Shown piece after piece: positions 14,208 to 21,284 of a DNA stretch of 26,979 nt (the stretch's first letter is position 1; every line of letters begins with the position of its first letter). The stretch covers positions 1-26,979 of the forward strand of contig JBKPFU010000043.1 in the NCBI GenBank assembly GCA_046728975.1, read 5' to 3'. Source of the stretch: JBKPFU01 sp046728975. GTDB taxonomy: Bacteria > Actinomycetota > Thermoleophilia > Gaiellales > Gaiellaceae. Made by a program: the position numbers and the translations under genes. The notes beneath the pieces were generated by a model. It did no database searches. It saw nothing but the letters and a program-made list of their open reading frames with translations, and had not been told where the DNA came from.

Positions 14208-15194
14208 ATGCCAAGCTTGCCGCGCATCAAGCGACCACGGTCTCGCGTTCCGGCGGGGGAAGTCCTCGCACCCGCTGAGCCGCGAGTCGAAGAGCTCAGC
14301 GCCAACGGCCTGACCTGGATCCACCTCAGCGCGCCGACGCAGGAGGAGGCGGCCGGCCTCGCTGAGCGCTTCGACTGGCACCCGCTCGACCTCGAGGACG
14401 TGCTCTCGAGGCGTGAGCGGCCGAAGGTCGACGAGTACCCCGACTACCTCTTCGCCGTCCTCCATTTCCCCGCGTACGACAAGGCGATCCAGCGCCTGAA
14501 CGCCGCCGAGCTCGACGTCTTCCTCGGCCACGACTACCTCGTCACGCTGCCGACCGTCGAGCTGCTGCCGGTCACCCGCCTCTTCGGCAGGTGCCGCGAG
14601 GACGAGGAGCTGCGCGCCCAGCTTTTCGGCAAGGGGTCCGGCTACCTGCTCTACCACGTCCTCGACGACCTGTTCGACTATTGCTTCCCGATCCTCGACA
14701 AGATCGGCCACAAGCTGGGAGCGCTCGAGGACGACGTGTTCGAGGGCCGCGCCGAAGAGGTCGTCCGCGACATCTCGAACGCGAAGCAGGAGATCATCTC
14801 GTACCGCAAGATCATCAAGCCCGAGCGCTCGACCCTGCGCGTGCTCGAGCGCCAGATCGAGCGGTTCCTGCCCCAGGACCTCGAGCTCTACTTCGACGAC
14901 ATCGTCGACCGCGTGGAGCGGATCTGGGACTTGCTCGACAACTACAAGGAGGTCGTCGAGGCGCTGGAGGACACGAACGAATCGGTCATCTCCCACCGCC
15001 AGAACGACGTCCTGCGCCTGCTCACGGTCTTCAGCGTCATCCTTCTGCCGCTGACGCTGATCGCGAGCGTCTTCGGGATGAACGTAGACTTTCCGGGCTT
15101 CGGCACTGCCGAGGGGTTCTGGGTGATCGTGGCCGTCATGGTCGCGGCCCTGGTCGGCCTGATCGGCTTCTTCCGCTTCAAGCGCTGGCTCTGA
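14208..15194 (+). CDS. corA: CorA-family magnesium/divalent-cation channel
   Basis: A 328-residue CorA protein (CorA/MIT superfamily), located in the cytoplasmic membrane and pentameric by family. There is a long cytoplasmic N-terminal part (HPLDLEDVLSRRERPKVDEYPDYLFAVLHFP is a family hallmark), then the stalk helix, then two C-terminal membrane helices. The pore motif is GMN at 290-292 (VFGMNVDFPG), and the protein ends with a basic RFKRWL. The substrate is Mg2+, Co2+ or Ni2+; sequence alone cannot decide. The ATG at 14208 lacks a clear ribosome binding site but is the first start after the upstream gene that precedes the conserved domain. It faces the L,D-transpeptidase gene convergently with a 6-bp gap. 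Confidence 0.93.
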   Translation: MPSLPRIKRPRSRVPAGEVLAPAEPRVEELSANGLTWIHLSAPTQEEAAGLAERFDWHPLDLEDVLSRRERPKVDEYPDYLFAVLHFPAYDKAIQRLNAAELDVFLGHDYLVTLPTVELLPVTRLFGRCREDEELRAQLFGKGSGYLLYHVLDDLFDYCFPILDKIGHKLGALEDDVFEGRAEEVVRDISNAKQEIISYRKIIKPERSTLRVLERQIERFLPQDLELYFDDIVDRVERIWDLLDNYKEVVEALEDTNESVISHRQNDVLRLLTVFSVILLPLTLIASVFGMNVDFPGFGTAEGFWVIVAVMVAALVGLIGFFRFKRWL

Positions 15195-15200
15195 GACGCG

Positions 15201-16148
15201 CTACGCGCCGACAATGAACACCGGCGTGCCGATGCTCACGTGGTCGAAGAGCCACTCCGCGTCGGGCACGTACATGCGGATGCACCCGTGCGAGGCGGAG
15301 TAGCCGACCGAGGCGGCGTCCGGCGTCCCGTGCATCCCGACGCCCGCCGCTGAAAGGCCCATCCAGCGCGTCCCGAGCGGGTTGCCCGGCCCGGGCGGGA
15401 TCGGCTTCAGCCCACTTGCCCACGCCGAGTCCGGCGGCCGCCACCATGGGTTCCGCTGCTTGTCCACGATCGACCAGTTTCCGAGCGGCGTCGGGTACTG
15501 CGAACGACCGGTCGCGACCTTGAACGTCCGGACGAGCGCCGTGCCGTTGTAATAGTAGAGCGAGTTCGACCCCCGCCGGATCACGACGATCGAGCCGAAG
15601 TCGGCGGCGGTTCGATCGGCCGGAACCGAACGCGTGGCCAGCCGCAGCTGATGCCGCAAGCCCGAGCGCACGGAGCGAAAGATCTGAGCCGCCATCACGT
15701 CCGTGCGCACGGCGAGGCCGGGTTTCGCGTCGGCAATGCGCGGCGTGACCCCGGCGAGATAGGCGTATGCGTCTACCGGCTCATACGAAAAGCGTTCGTC
15801 CAGCGCCCGCACGTAGTCCTTGACCCGCTTCTGGTCGATTTCGATCTTGGGCGTGACCGTCGCTCGGGCCCGCGCCTTCAGCGCAGCGGAGATGGCGTCG
15901 TCGACGTCGACCTCGACGCCGAACTGCGACCGCTGCACGCGCCAGCGGTGATTTCCGTAAACGAAGTGCACCGGCCGGTCATAGGCCCAGCGCACGCGCG
16001 CACGCGCCTGCTCGGACACCAGGCCGCCGACGTAGACGTCCCCGACGGAGACACCTGCCGGCACGATCGCGGGCGCACGCCCGGCGCTGGGCGCGGCCGC
16101 GCCGATGCCGGCCAGCCCGAGGACGAGCAGGACCAGAAACCTGCGCAC
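15201..16148 (-). CDS. Secreted L,D-transpeptidase (YkuD) with PG_binding_4 domain
   Basis: A 315-residue exported peptidoglycan cross-linking enzyme. The N terminus has a hydrophobic signal (RRFLVLLVLGLAGIGAAA). Residues of about 35-165 form a PG_binding_4 (VanW-associated) type domain (GVSVGDVYVGGL...VHFVYGNHRWRV). The YkuD domain follows, with its catalytic motif HGTPDAASVGYSASHGCIRM, nucleophile Cys289. It makes 3-3 cross-links in the cell wall. The GTG at 16148 is supported by the signal peptide and by TAATAT six bases upstream, predicting a leaderless mRNA. It is divergent from the HIT gene. Confidence 0.93.
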   Translation of the reverse strand: MRRFLVLLVLGLAGIGAAAPSAGRAPAIVPAGVSVGDVYVGGLVSEQARARVRWAYDRPVHFVYGNHRWRVQRSQFGVEVDVDDAISAALKARARATVTPKIEIDQKRVKDYVRALDERFSYEPVDAYAYLAGVTPRIADAKPGLAVRTDVMAAQIFRSVRSGLRHQLRLATRSVPADRTAADFGSIVVIRRGSNSLYYYNGTALVRTFKVATGRSQYPTPLGNWSIVDKQRNPWWRPPDSAWASGLKPIPPGPGNPLGTRWMGLSAAGVGMHGTPDAASVGYSASHGCIRMYVPDAEWLFDHVSIGTPVFIVGA

Positions 16149-16154
16149 GGCGGG

Positions 16155-16160
16155 ATATTA
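16155..16160 (-). promoter_or_regulatory. -10 element of the L,D-transpeptidase gene (leaderless)
   Basis: TAATAT on the minus strand, exactly six bases before the GTG at 16148. On the plus strand the overlapping GATATT could serve the divergent HIT gene with a short leader. Confidence 0.6.
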
Positions 16161-16178
16161 GGCGCAGTTGCTGGAAAA

Positions 16179-16676
16179 ATGCACGGCTCTTCGATGGTCG
16201 AGCAACTGTGGGCGCCGTGGCGCCTCGAATACATCCAACGGGCGGACGAGCAGGAGGGCTGCATCTTCTGCCGGGCGGCCGAAGCAGAAGACGAGGACGC
16301 CCATGTCGTCCGCCGCGGCGAGCGCGCGTTCGCTCTTCTGAACGCGTTCCCGTATGCGTCCGGGCATCTGATGATCGCGCCGTTCCGGCACGTCGGCGAG
16401 TTCGGCGAGCTCGAGAACGAGGAGGCGCTCGAGATCCACCGGCTTGCCGCCCAGGCGCTGGGCGCGCTCGCCGCGACCTACCGGCCGCAGGGCTACAACC
16501 TCGGCTGGAACCTCGGGCGGATCGCCGGCGCGGGCGTGATCGACCACGTACATCTCCACGTCGTCCCGCGCTGGGCGGGCGACACGAACTTCATGCCGGT
16601 GCTTGCAGACGTGAAGGTGATCCCGGAGCACCTCGTCGAGAGCCGGCGGAAGCTCGCCGAGGCGTGGCCCGCCTAG
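16179..16676 (+). CDS. HIT-family hydrolase/phosphorylase (Ap4A phosphorylase-like)
   Basis: 165 residues. HIT-fold nucleotide-binding protein with the histidine triad H123-V-H125-L-H127-VV in IDHVHLHVVPRW, and an N-terminal CIFC pair (C28, C31) that may bind zinc. LLNAFPYASGHLMIAPFRHVGEF is the classic HIT loop. Actinobacterial relatives are annotated as diadenosine tetraphosphate phosphorylase-like; the exact nucleotide substrate is unknown. Two in-frame ATGs, 16179 and 16194, are possible; the second gives MVEQLWAPWRLEYI, where the family usually begins. A GGAAAA stretch precedes the first. Confidence 0.9.
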   Translation: MHGSSMVEQLWAPWRLEYIQRADEQEGCIFCRAAEAEDEDAHVVRRGERAFALLNAFPYASGHLMIAPFRHVGEFGELENEEALEIHRLAAQALGALAATYRPQGYNLGWNLGRIAGAGVIDHVHLHVVPRWAGDTNFMPVLADVKVIPEHLVESRRKLAEAWPA

Positions 16677-16751
16677 CTGCGGGGCCAGTATCGGTTTAGG
16701 AGGCGCCTTGGGCGGGGAAGATCCTCGCTTCCGTGGCCTAGGAGGCTAACC

Positions 16752-16892
16752 ATGTGGCTCCTCATCATCCTTGCGTTGATCGTGGCCCTCTTCGTGGGGC
16801 TCGGCTTCGTCGTCAAGTGGCTGTTCATCCTCGCCGTGATCGCCGCGCTCGTCTGGTTGATCGCGTTCTTCACCGGCCGCGCCCGCGCGTAG
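16752..16892 (+). CDS. 46-residue small membrane protein
   Basis: A short gene easily missed: ATG at 16752 with a perfect AGGAGG ribosome binding site seven bases upstream, 46 codons, TAG at 16890. The product is almost entirely hydrophobic, with two predicted membrane helices: WLLIILALIVALFVGLGFVV and, after a single Lys-Trp, LFILAVIAALVWLIAFF. It ends with a basic TGRARA tail, which would sit in the cytoplasm. No family recognised. Likely roles include a regulator or stabiliser of a membrane complex, but nothing in the sequence picks one. It stands alone between the HIT gene and the monooxygenase gene. Confidence 0.75.
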   Translation: MWLLIILALIVALFVGLGFVVKWLFILAVIAALVWLIAFFTGRARA

Positions 16893-16969
16893 CCGCCCCT
16901 AAACAGAACTGCGGTTACGCCGGAAGCGTCGATCGGTGCCAGCCGAGGCGCCGAGCATCATCGGAACGT

Positions 16970-18175
16970 ATGCGGATCGTCTGCGTCGGCGCGGGGCCGG
17001 CCGGCCTTTACTTCGCGATCCTGATGAAGAAGCGGGACCCCGGCCACGACGTCACCGTCCTCGAGCGAAACCCCGCCGGCGTCACCTATGGATGGGGAGT
17101 CGTCTTCTGGGACGACCTTCTCGACGAGCTACGGGCGAGCGATCCTCTGACGGCACAGAAGGTCCGCGCGAACGCGTTTCGCTGGAACGGCGAGCTTCTG
17201 ACGGTCAACGGCGAGGATCCTGTCCATGAGGAAGGCGTCGGGTATGGGATCGGTCGGCGCCGGCTGCTCGACCTCCTGGTCGAGCGCGCTCGGCGTCTCG
17301 GCGTGCGAGTGCAGTTCGAGGCCGCAGTCGGGCACGCCTCCGAGTTGCCCCCAGCCGACCTGGTAGTCGCCTGCGATGGCGTCAACAGCCGGATCCGGCA
17401 GCTGCATGCCGACCAGTTCGAGACCGAGGTCCGCGTCGGCAGGAACAAGTACATCTGGCTTGGCACGAGCAAGGTCTTCGACACGTTCACCTTCGCATTC
17501 GTGGGGACCGACGCCGGCTGGATCTGGTGTCACGCGTACGGCTTCGACCAAGAAACCAGCACGTTCATCGTCGAGTGCTCGCCCGAGACCTGGACCGGGC
17601 TTGGTTTCCACGTCCTCGGCGAGGATGAGACGCTCAGGCGCCTCGAGCAGTTCTTCGAGTCGCAGCTCGACGGCCATCCGCTGCAAAGCACGACTCGCAG
17701 GAACGGCGGCGCGCGCTGGCTCAACTTCAGGACGCTGACAAACGAGACGTGGCACCACGACAACACGGTGCTCATGGGCGACGCGGCGCACACGACGCAT
17801 TTCACGATCGGGTCGGGAACGAAGCTCGCGCTCGAGGATGCGATCACGCTCGCGGACAAGCTGGGCGAGGGCGCCGAGCTGCAGCCGGCGCTCGAGGCAT
17901 ACGGAAACGAGCGGCAGGCCGCCCTCGTGCCGGCCCAGAGCGACGCGCGGTTCAGCGCGCAGTGGTTCGAGAACGTTCCGCGATACGTCGACCTCGACGC
18001 CGAGCGATTGTTCGCCCTGCTCCGAGAACGCCGGTCGCCGCTGCTTCCCCGGATCCCGCCGCCGGTCTACTACCGGCTGTACCAAGCGACGCACAACATC
18101 GGGCCGCTGCGGACGCTCCGGAAGTGGGCGGCGCCGAGGATCAAGCACCGCTACGGCGCGCGACTCCCGACCTAG
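16970..18175 (+). CDS. FAD-dependent monooxygenase (aryl-CoA hydroxylase-like)
   Basis: A 401-residue group A flavin monooxygenase. FAD-binding GAGPAG at 7-12, the DG motif in VVACDGVNSRIR, and the GD motif in LMGDAAHTTHFTIGSGTKLALEDA are all present. VTYGWGVVFWDD near residue 40 closely follows salicylyl-CoA 5-hydroxylase and 2-aminobenzoyl-CoA monooxygenase/reductase N-terminal halves. Those enzymes hydroxylate aromatic CoA thioesters. Here only the flavin half is present, without a C-terminal old-yellow-enzyme domain, so it is a single-function form. The start is ATG 16970. No neighbouring aromatic-degradation genes are present in the window, so the substrate is open. Confidence 0.88.
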   Translation: MRIVCVGAGPAGLYFAILMKKRDPGHDVTVLERNPAGVTYGWGVVFWDDLLDELRASDPLTAQKVRANAFRWNGELLTVNGEDPVHEEGVGYGIGRRRLLDLLVERARRLGVRVQFEAAVGHASELPPADLVVACDGVNSRIRQLHADQFETEVRVGRNKYIWLGTSKVFDTFTFAFVGTDAGWIWCHAYGFDQETSTFIVECSPETWTGLGFHVLGEDETLRRLEQFFESQLDGHPLQSTTRRNGGARWLNFRTLTNETWHHDNTVLMGDAAHTTHFTIGSGTKLALEDAITLADKLGEGAELQPALEAYGNERQAALVPAQSDARFSAQWFENVPRYVDLDAERLFALLRERRSPLLPRIPPPVYYRLYQATHNIGPLRTLRKWAAPRIKHRYGARLPT

Positions 18176-18189
18176 CGCGCCTGATTCAG

Positions 18190-18262
18190 AGCGGACGACG
18201 GGGCTCGAACCCGTGACCCTCGGCTTGGGAAGCCGATGCTCTACCGACTGAGCTACGTCCGC
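18190..18262 (-). tRNA. tRNA-Gly (anticodon CCC)
   Basis: A 73-nt cloverleaf on the minus strand: acceptor GCGGACG/CGTCCGC with discriminator U, D arm GCTC AGTCGGTA GAGC, anticodon stem TCGGC/GCCGA around loop TTCCCAA (anticodon CCC, reading GGG), and T arm ACGGG TTCGAGC CCCGT. CCA is not encoded. It lies directly after the convergent monooxygenase gene. Confidence 0.97.
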
Positions 18263-18273
18263 GGGGCCCGCCC

Positions 18274-18279
18274 AGTGTA
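18274..18279 (-). promoter_or_regulatory. Possible -10 of tRNA-Gly
   Basis: TACACT on the minus strand, 11 bases before the mature tRNA 5' end. No convincing -35 is seen 16-18 bp upstream. A 16-bp perfect palindrome (GCGGGCGGCCGCCCGC, 18307-18322) lies further upstream, between the tRNA promoter and the lipoprotein start. Confidence 0.35.
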
Positions 18280-18340
18280 GCGCGGGCAGGTCCGAAACTG
18301 CGTCTTGCGGGCGGCCGCCCGCGTTGCCAACGTAGGCGAC

Positions 18341-18841
18341 ATGCACCGCCTCGCCCTCCTGGCCCTCGTACCGGTTCTCGTGAGCGCGTGCAGCCTCTTG
18401 GCCACCTCCTCCCCACCCTCGCCCTACTGCCGGTCGGGCAACCCGCTGGCCGGGGTGTACCACCCGGCGCGGCTGAAGGTGAAGCGCCGTTGCAAGGTCA
18501 TCACGGGCACCGTCATGCGGGTGAAGTTCGAGGAGTACGACGGCGACGTGCACGTCGACCTTCGGGTCGACTCGGGCGAGAACGTCGTGGTCGAGGTGAT
18601 CCCGCAGGACCGCGCCCGCGTGGCGATTCCGGGGGTGAGCAGCCGCGTGAGTGTCGCCGGGCCCTGGGTCAGGGACGAGCAGCATGGCTGGATGGAAATC
18701 CACCCGGCCTGGTGGATCAGCTCGGGACGAGTAGTCCCCGCAACTCCCGCCGAACTTCGGCGCGCCCAGCTTCTGCTCGCCGGCGCGGCGAGCGATCCCG
18801 ACACGACTGAGGGGCGGCCGCCGCAGCGTCGCCCCTCATGA
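18341..18841 (+). CDS. Lipoprotein with OB-fold-like domain
   Basis: 166 residues. Signal peptide MHRLALLALVPVLVSAC with a lipobox (VSAC, Cys17), so lipid-anchored outside the membrane. The mature part contains a compact beta-rich domain: CKVITGTVMRVKFEEYDGDVHVDLRVD, an acidic EVIPQD, and then VSVAGPWVRDEQHGWMEIHPAWWI. The GxWVxDxxHGWxEIHP ending is a recurring signature of small OB-fold/nucleic-acid-type domains of unknown role in secreted bacterial proteins. The C-terminal tail is Pro- and Arg-rich. The ATG at 18341 fits the signal peptide; no ribosome binding site is evident. Confidence 0.8.
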   Translation: MHRLALLALVPVLVSACSLLATSSPPSPYCRSGNPLAGVYHPARLKVKRRCKVITGTVMRVKFEEYDGDVHVDLRVDSGENVVVEVIPQDRARVAIPGVSSRVSVAGPWVRDEQHGWMEIHPAWWISSGRVVPATPAELRRAQLLLAGAASDPDTTEGRPPQRRPS

Positions 18842-18935
18842 CGAATCTTATTCCGGATTGGGCTTCTCGGGAAGAGTCTGAAACGGCCGATTGGGGATAA
18901 TCGAGGCCGACAAGTTTTCGAGGAGGACGAGGAAA

Positions 18936-19964
18936 ATGGCGCAGAGAGACCTGGAATCCACCGCAAGAGCGCTCGTCGCCGAGGGCAAAGGGATCCTCGC
19001 CGCCGACGAGAGCGACGGAACGATCAAGAAACGCTTCGACACCATCGGCGTCGAGTCGACGGAGGAGAACCGGCGCGCGTACCGCGAGATGCTGTTTACG
19101 ACCGAGGGCGCCGAGGAGTTCATTTCCGGAGTGATCCTCTTCGACGAGACGATCCGCCAGTCGTCGGCCGAGGGAGCCCCGTTTCCGAAGCTGCTCGACA
19201 GCAAGGGGATCATCCCCGGGATCAAGGTGGACAAAGGCGCGAAGGCGCTGGCGCTGGCCGAGGGCGAGACGATCACGGAAGGGCTAGACGGCTTGCGCGA
19301 TCGCCTCGAGGAATACGTCGGGCTCGGCGCGCGCTTCGCGAAGTGGCGCGCGACGTACTCGATCGGGGATGGGACGCCGAGCGAGTACTGCGTCTGGACG
19401 AACGCGCACGCGCTGGCGCGTTACGCGGCGCTCTGCGAGGAGACCGGGCTCGTGCCGATCGTCGAGCCCGAGGTCCTGATGGACGGCGAGCATTCGATCG
19501 AGGAGAGCTACAAGGCGACCGGCCGCGTCCTTCAGGCCGTCTACACGGAACTGCACGACCAGCGGCTCGACTACCGCGGCACCCTGCTCAAGGCAAACAT
19601 GGTCCTGTCCGGCTACGACGCGCCGAATCGGGCCTCGGTCGACGAGGTCGCCGAGCAGACGCTCGACTGCCTCTACCGGCACGTGCCGGCGGCGGTGCCG
19701 GGGATCGTGTTCCTCTCAGGCGGCCAGAGCGACGAGGACGCGACGGCGCATCTGAACGCGATGAACGCGCGCGGCCCGCATCCCTGGGAGCTCTCGTTCT
19801 CCTACGGGCGCGCGCTGCAGGCGCCCGCGCTCAAAGCCTGGGCCGGCAAGCCCGAGAACCTCGAGGCCGCGCAACGAGCCTACTACCACCGCGCCAAGAT
19901 GAACGGCGCGGCCCGAACCGGCATGTACGCGCCCGAGATGGAAAAGGAAGCGGTCGCGGCCTAG
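18936..19964 (+). CDS. Class I fructose-bisphosphate aldolase
   Basis: 342 residues, eukaryote-like class I aldolase, interconverting fructose 1,6-bisphosphate with DHAP and glyceraldehyde 3-phosphate through a Schiff base. Visible residues are LAADESDGTIKKRF (Asp in ADES), K136 in AKWRATYS, E178 in IVEPEV, the Schiff-base K219 in LLKANMVLSG, and the phosphate-binding FLSGGQSDEDA. No metal is required. The start at ATG 18936 is preceded by a GA-rich ribosome binding site (AGGAGGACGAGG). The final 28 nt of coding sequence are duplicated at 20048-20075 downstream. It converges on glpX, making a fructose-bisphosphate locus. Confidence 0.96.
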   Translation: MAQRDLESTARALVAEGKGILAADESDGTIKKRFDTIGVESTEENRRAYREMLFTTEGAEEFISGVILFDETIRQSSAEGAPFPKLLDSKGIIPGIKVDKGAKALALAEGETITEGLDGLRDRLEEYVGLGARFAKWRATYSIGDGTPSEYCVWTNAHALARYAALCEETGLVPIVEPEVLMDGEHSIEESYKATGRVLQAVYTELHDQRLDYRGTLLKANMVLSGYDAPNRASVDEVAEQTLDCLYRHVPAAVPGIVFLSGGQSDEDATAHLNAMNARGPHPWELSFSYGRALQAPALKAWAGKPENLEAAQRAYYHRAKMNGAARTGMYAPEMEKEAVAA

Positions 19965-20075
19965 CCGCCGAGCCAGATCTGGTTTAGACGGCCGCGCGGG
20001 CGAGCCCGCACGGCCTCTGTGTCGGCGTCGCAAGCGACGCCTCGGCCGAAATGGAGAAGGAAGCGGTCGCGGCCT
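19935..20075. repeat. 28-bp direct repeat of the aldolase tail flanking two palindromes
   Basis: Bases 19935-19962, encoding the last residues of the aldolase (EMEKEAVAA), recur at 20048-20075 with 26 of 28 identical. Between the copies are two hairpins: 19990-20015 (GGCCG, one mismatch, GCGGG stem, CGAG loop) and 20024-20041 (8-bp stem GGCGTCGC/GCGACGCC, AA loop). Layout and palindrome cores (GCGCGGGC; GGCRKCGC-AA) parallel the composite at 378-533. Confidence 0.8.
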
Positions 20076-20205
20076 CGCGCACCAATCGGCCCGAAGGCCG
20101 TACGACCAAGCCGATTCCGCCGAACTCCGGCACGTTCTGGCAGAGTCCCGGCCTGCGGTCGCCGACGTGGTAGTAGAGCGGCCTGCCGGCGTAGGCCCGG
20201 TCACG
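19984..20205 (-). pseudogene. Remnant of a secreted-repeat (PF03640-like) protein gene
   Basis: An open frame without a usable start, bounded by TGA at 20206-20208 and TAA at 19984. It begins RDRAYAGRPLYYHVGDRRPG, continues LCQNVPEFGGIGLVVRPSGR, and then degrades into low-information sequence that includes the antisense of the duplicated aldolase tail. The LYYxxGDxxPG...GGxxxVVxPxG pattern resembles the PF03640 'secreted repeat of unknown function' lipoprotein family. About 40 residues of domain remain, with neither signal peptide nor lipobox. Its 3' end continues into the palindrome pair. The family match is by eye. Confidence 0.45.
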
Positions 20206-20238
20206 TCATGCCTCGCAGTCGAGGCTAGCCGGGGATTG

Positions 20239-21267
20239 TTACGCAGGTCTGAATTCGCGGCCGGAGAGTTGCTGCAGCTTCTCGAAGGCGTGGTGTGCCT
20301 CGATCCGCCGGACGGTGCCGGAGCGGGAGCGCATCACGATCGAGTCCGTGACCGCACCGTCCGGCGTGTAGCGGACCCCCCGGAGAAGCGCACCCGTCGT
20401 CACGCCGGTGGCCGCGACGAAGACGTCGCTCCCCGCCACGAGATCGTCGGTCGTCAGCACGCGGCTGAGGTCGTAGCCGGCGTCGACGAGCTCCTGACGC
20501 TCCTCGTCGCTTCGCGGCCACAGCCGCCCCTGAACCGCCCCGCCGACACATTTGATCGCCGCCGCGGCGATCACGCCCTCGGGGGTGCCGCCGATCCCCA
20601 TCAGCATGTCGACACCGGACTCGGGGCGCGAGGCGGCGATCGCCGGAGCGACGTCGCCGTCGGGAATCAACAAGACCTTCGCCCCGGCTTCGCGCAATCC
20701 CGCGATCAGCTGCTCGTGGCGGTCGCGATCGAGCACGACGACGGAGATCTCACTCGCCCGTACGCCCTTGGCCGCCGCAACGCGGCGCACGTTCTCGGCG
20801 GGTGAGGCGTCGATGTCGATCACGTCTACGGCCTCGGGGCCGACCGCGATCTTGTCCATGTAAACGGCGGCGCCGGGGAAGAACATCGTTCCGCGCTCGG
20901 CCACGGCGATCACGGAGATTGCGTTCGGCTGGCCGATCGATGTCAGCCGCGTTCCCTCCAGCGGGTCGACGGCAACGTCCACCTCCGCGCCTTCGCCGCT
21001 GCCGATCTCTTCGCCGTTGTAGAGCATCGGCGCCTCGTCCTTCTCGCCCTCGCCGATCACGACGACGCCGCGCATGGAGATCGTGTCGAGCATCAGGCGC
21101 ATCCCATCGACCGCGGCCTGGTCGGCCGAGTTTTTGTCGCCGCGGCCGATCCACCGTGCGGCCGCCATCGCGGCCGACTCGGTGACTCGCACCATCTCGA
21201 GTGCGAGGTTGCGATCGGGGCGACTCGGGGCGGGCGGCTGTGCCCGTTCCTCGGCGAGCTGGGCCAT
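20239..21267 (-). CDS. glpX: Class II fructose-1,6-bisphosphatase (GlpX)
   Basis: 342 residues, GlpX-type phosphatase hydrolysing fructose 1,6-bisphosphate (some members also sedoheptulose 1,7-bisphosphate) in gluconeogenesis. Landmarks are GRGDKNSADQAAVDGM, GEGEKDEAPMLYNGE at 72-86, DPLEGT at 101-106 (metal and phosphate binding) and MGIGGTPEGVIAAAAIKC. The ATG at 21267 is preceded exactly six bases upstream by TAGGAT, so the mRNA is probably leaderless. It is divergent from the membrane hydrolase gene by 17 bp and convergent with the class I aldolase gene, which acts on the same metabolite. Confidence 0.96.
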   Translation of the reverse strand: MAQLAEERAQPPAPSRPDRNLALEMVRVTESAAMAAARWIGRGDKNSADQAAVDGMRLMLDTISMRGVVVIGEGEKDEAPMLYNGEEIGSGEGAEVDVAVDPLEGTRLTSIGQPNAISVIAVAERGTMFFPGAAVYMDKIAVGPEAVDVIDIDASPAENVRRVAAAKGVRASEISVVVLDRDRHEQLIAGLREAGAKVLLIPDGDVAPAIAASRPESGVDMLMGIGGTPEGVIAAAAIKCVGGAVQGRLWPRSDEERQELVDAGYDLSRVLTTDDLVAGSDVFVAATGVTTGALLRGVRYTPDGAVTDSIVMRSRSGTVRRIEAHHAFEKLQQLSGREFRPA

Positions 21268-21273
21268 GGAACG

Positions 21274-21279
21274 ATCCTA
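21274..21279 (-). promoter_or_regulatory. -10 element of glpX (leaderless)
   Basis: TAGGAT on the minus strand, six bases before the glpX ATG. On the plus strand the overlapping GATCCT (21273-21278) lies six bases before the TTG of the divergent hydrolase, a weaker but symmetric arrangement in a 17-bp spacer. Confidence 0.6.
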
Positions 21280-21284
21280 CTACC

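Noticed and set aside
12661..14214. Long minus-strand frame opposite the second MFS gene
   Set aside because: Composition is Glu/Arg/Asp-rich shadow of a membrane protein; its C-terminal part is antisense of the tRNA-like sequence, a known source of spurious peptides.
18307..18322. 16-bp perfect palindrome GCGGGCGGCCGCCCGC as operator
   Set aside because: Pure G/C palindromes of this length are not rare at this base composition, and no regulator gene is adjacent.
17129..18703. Minus-strand 524-codon frame opposite the monooxygenase, tRNA-Gly and lipoprotein genes
   Set aside because: It reads straight through tRNA-Gly in antisense and has no recognisable domain.
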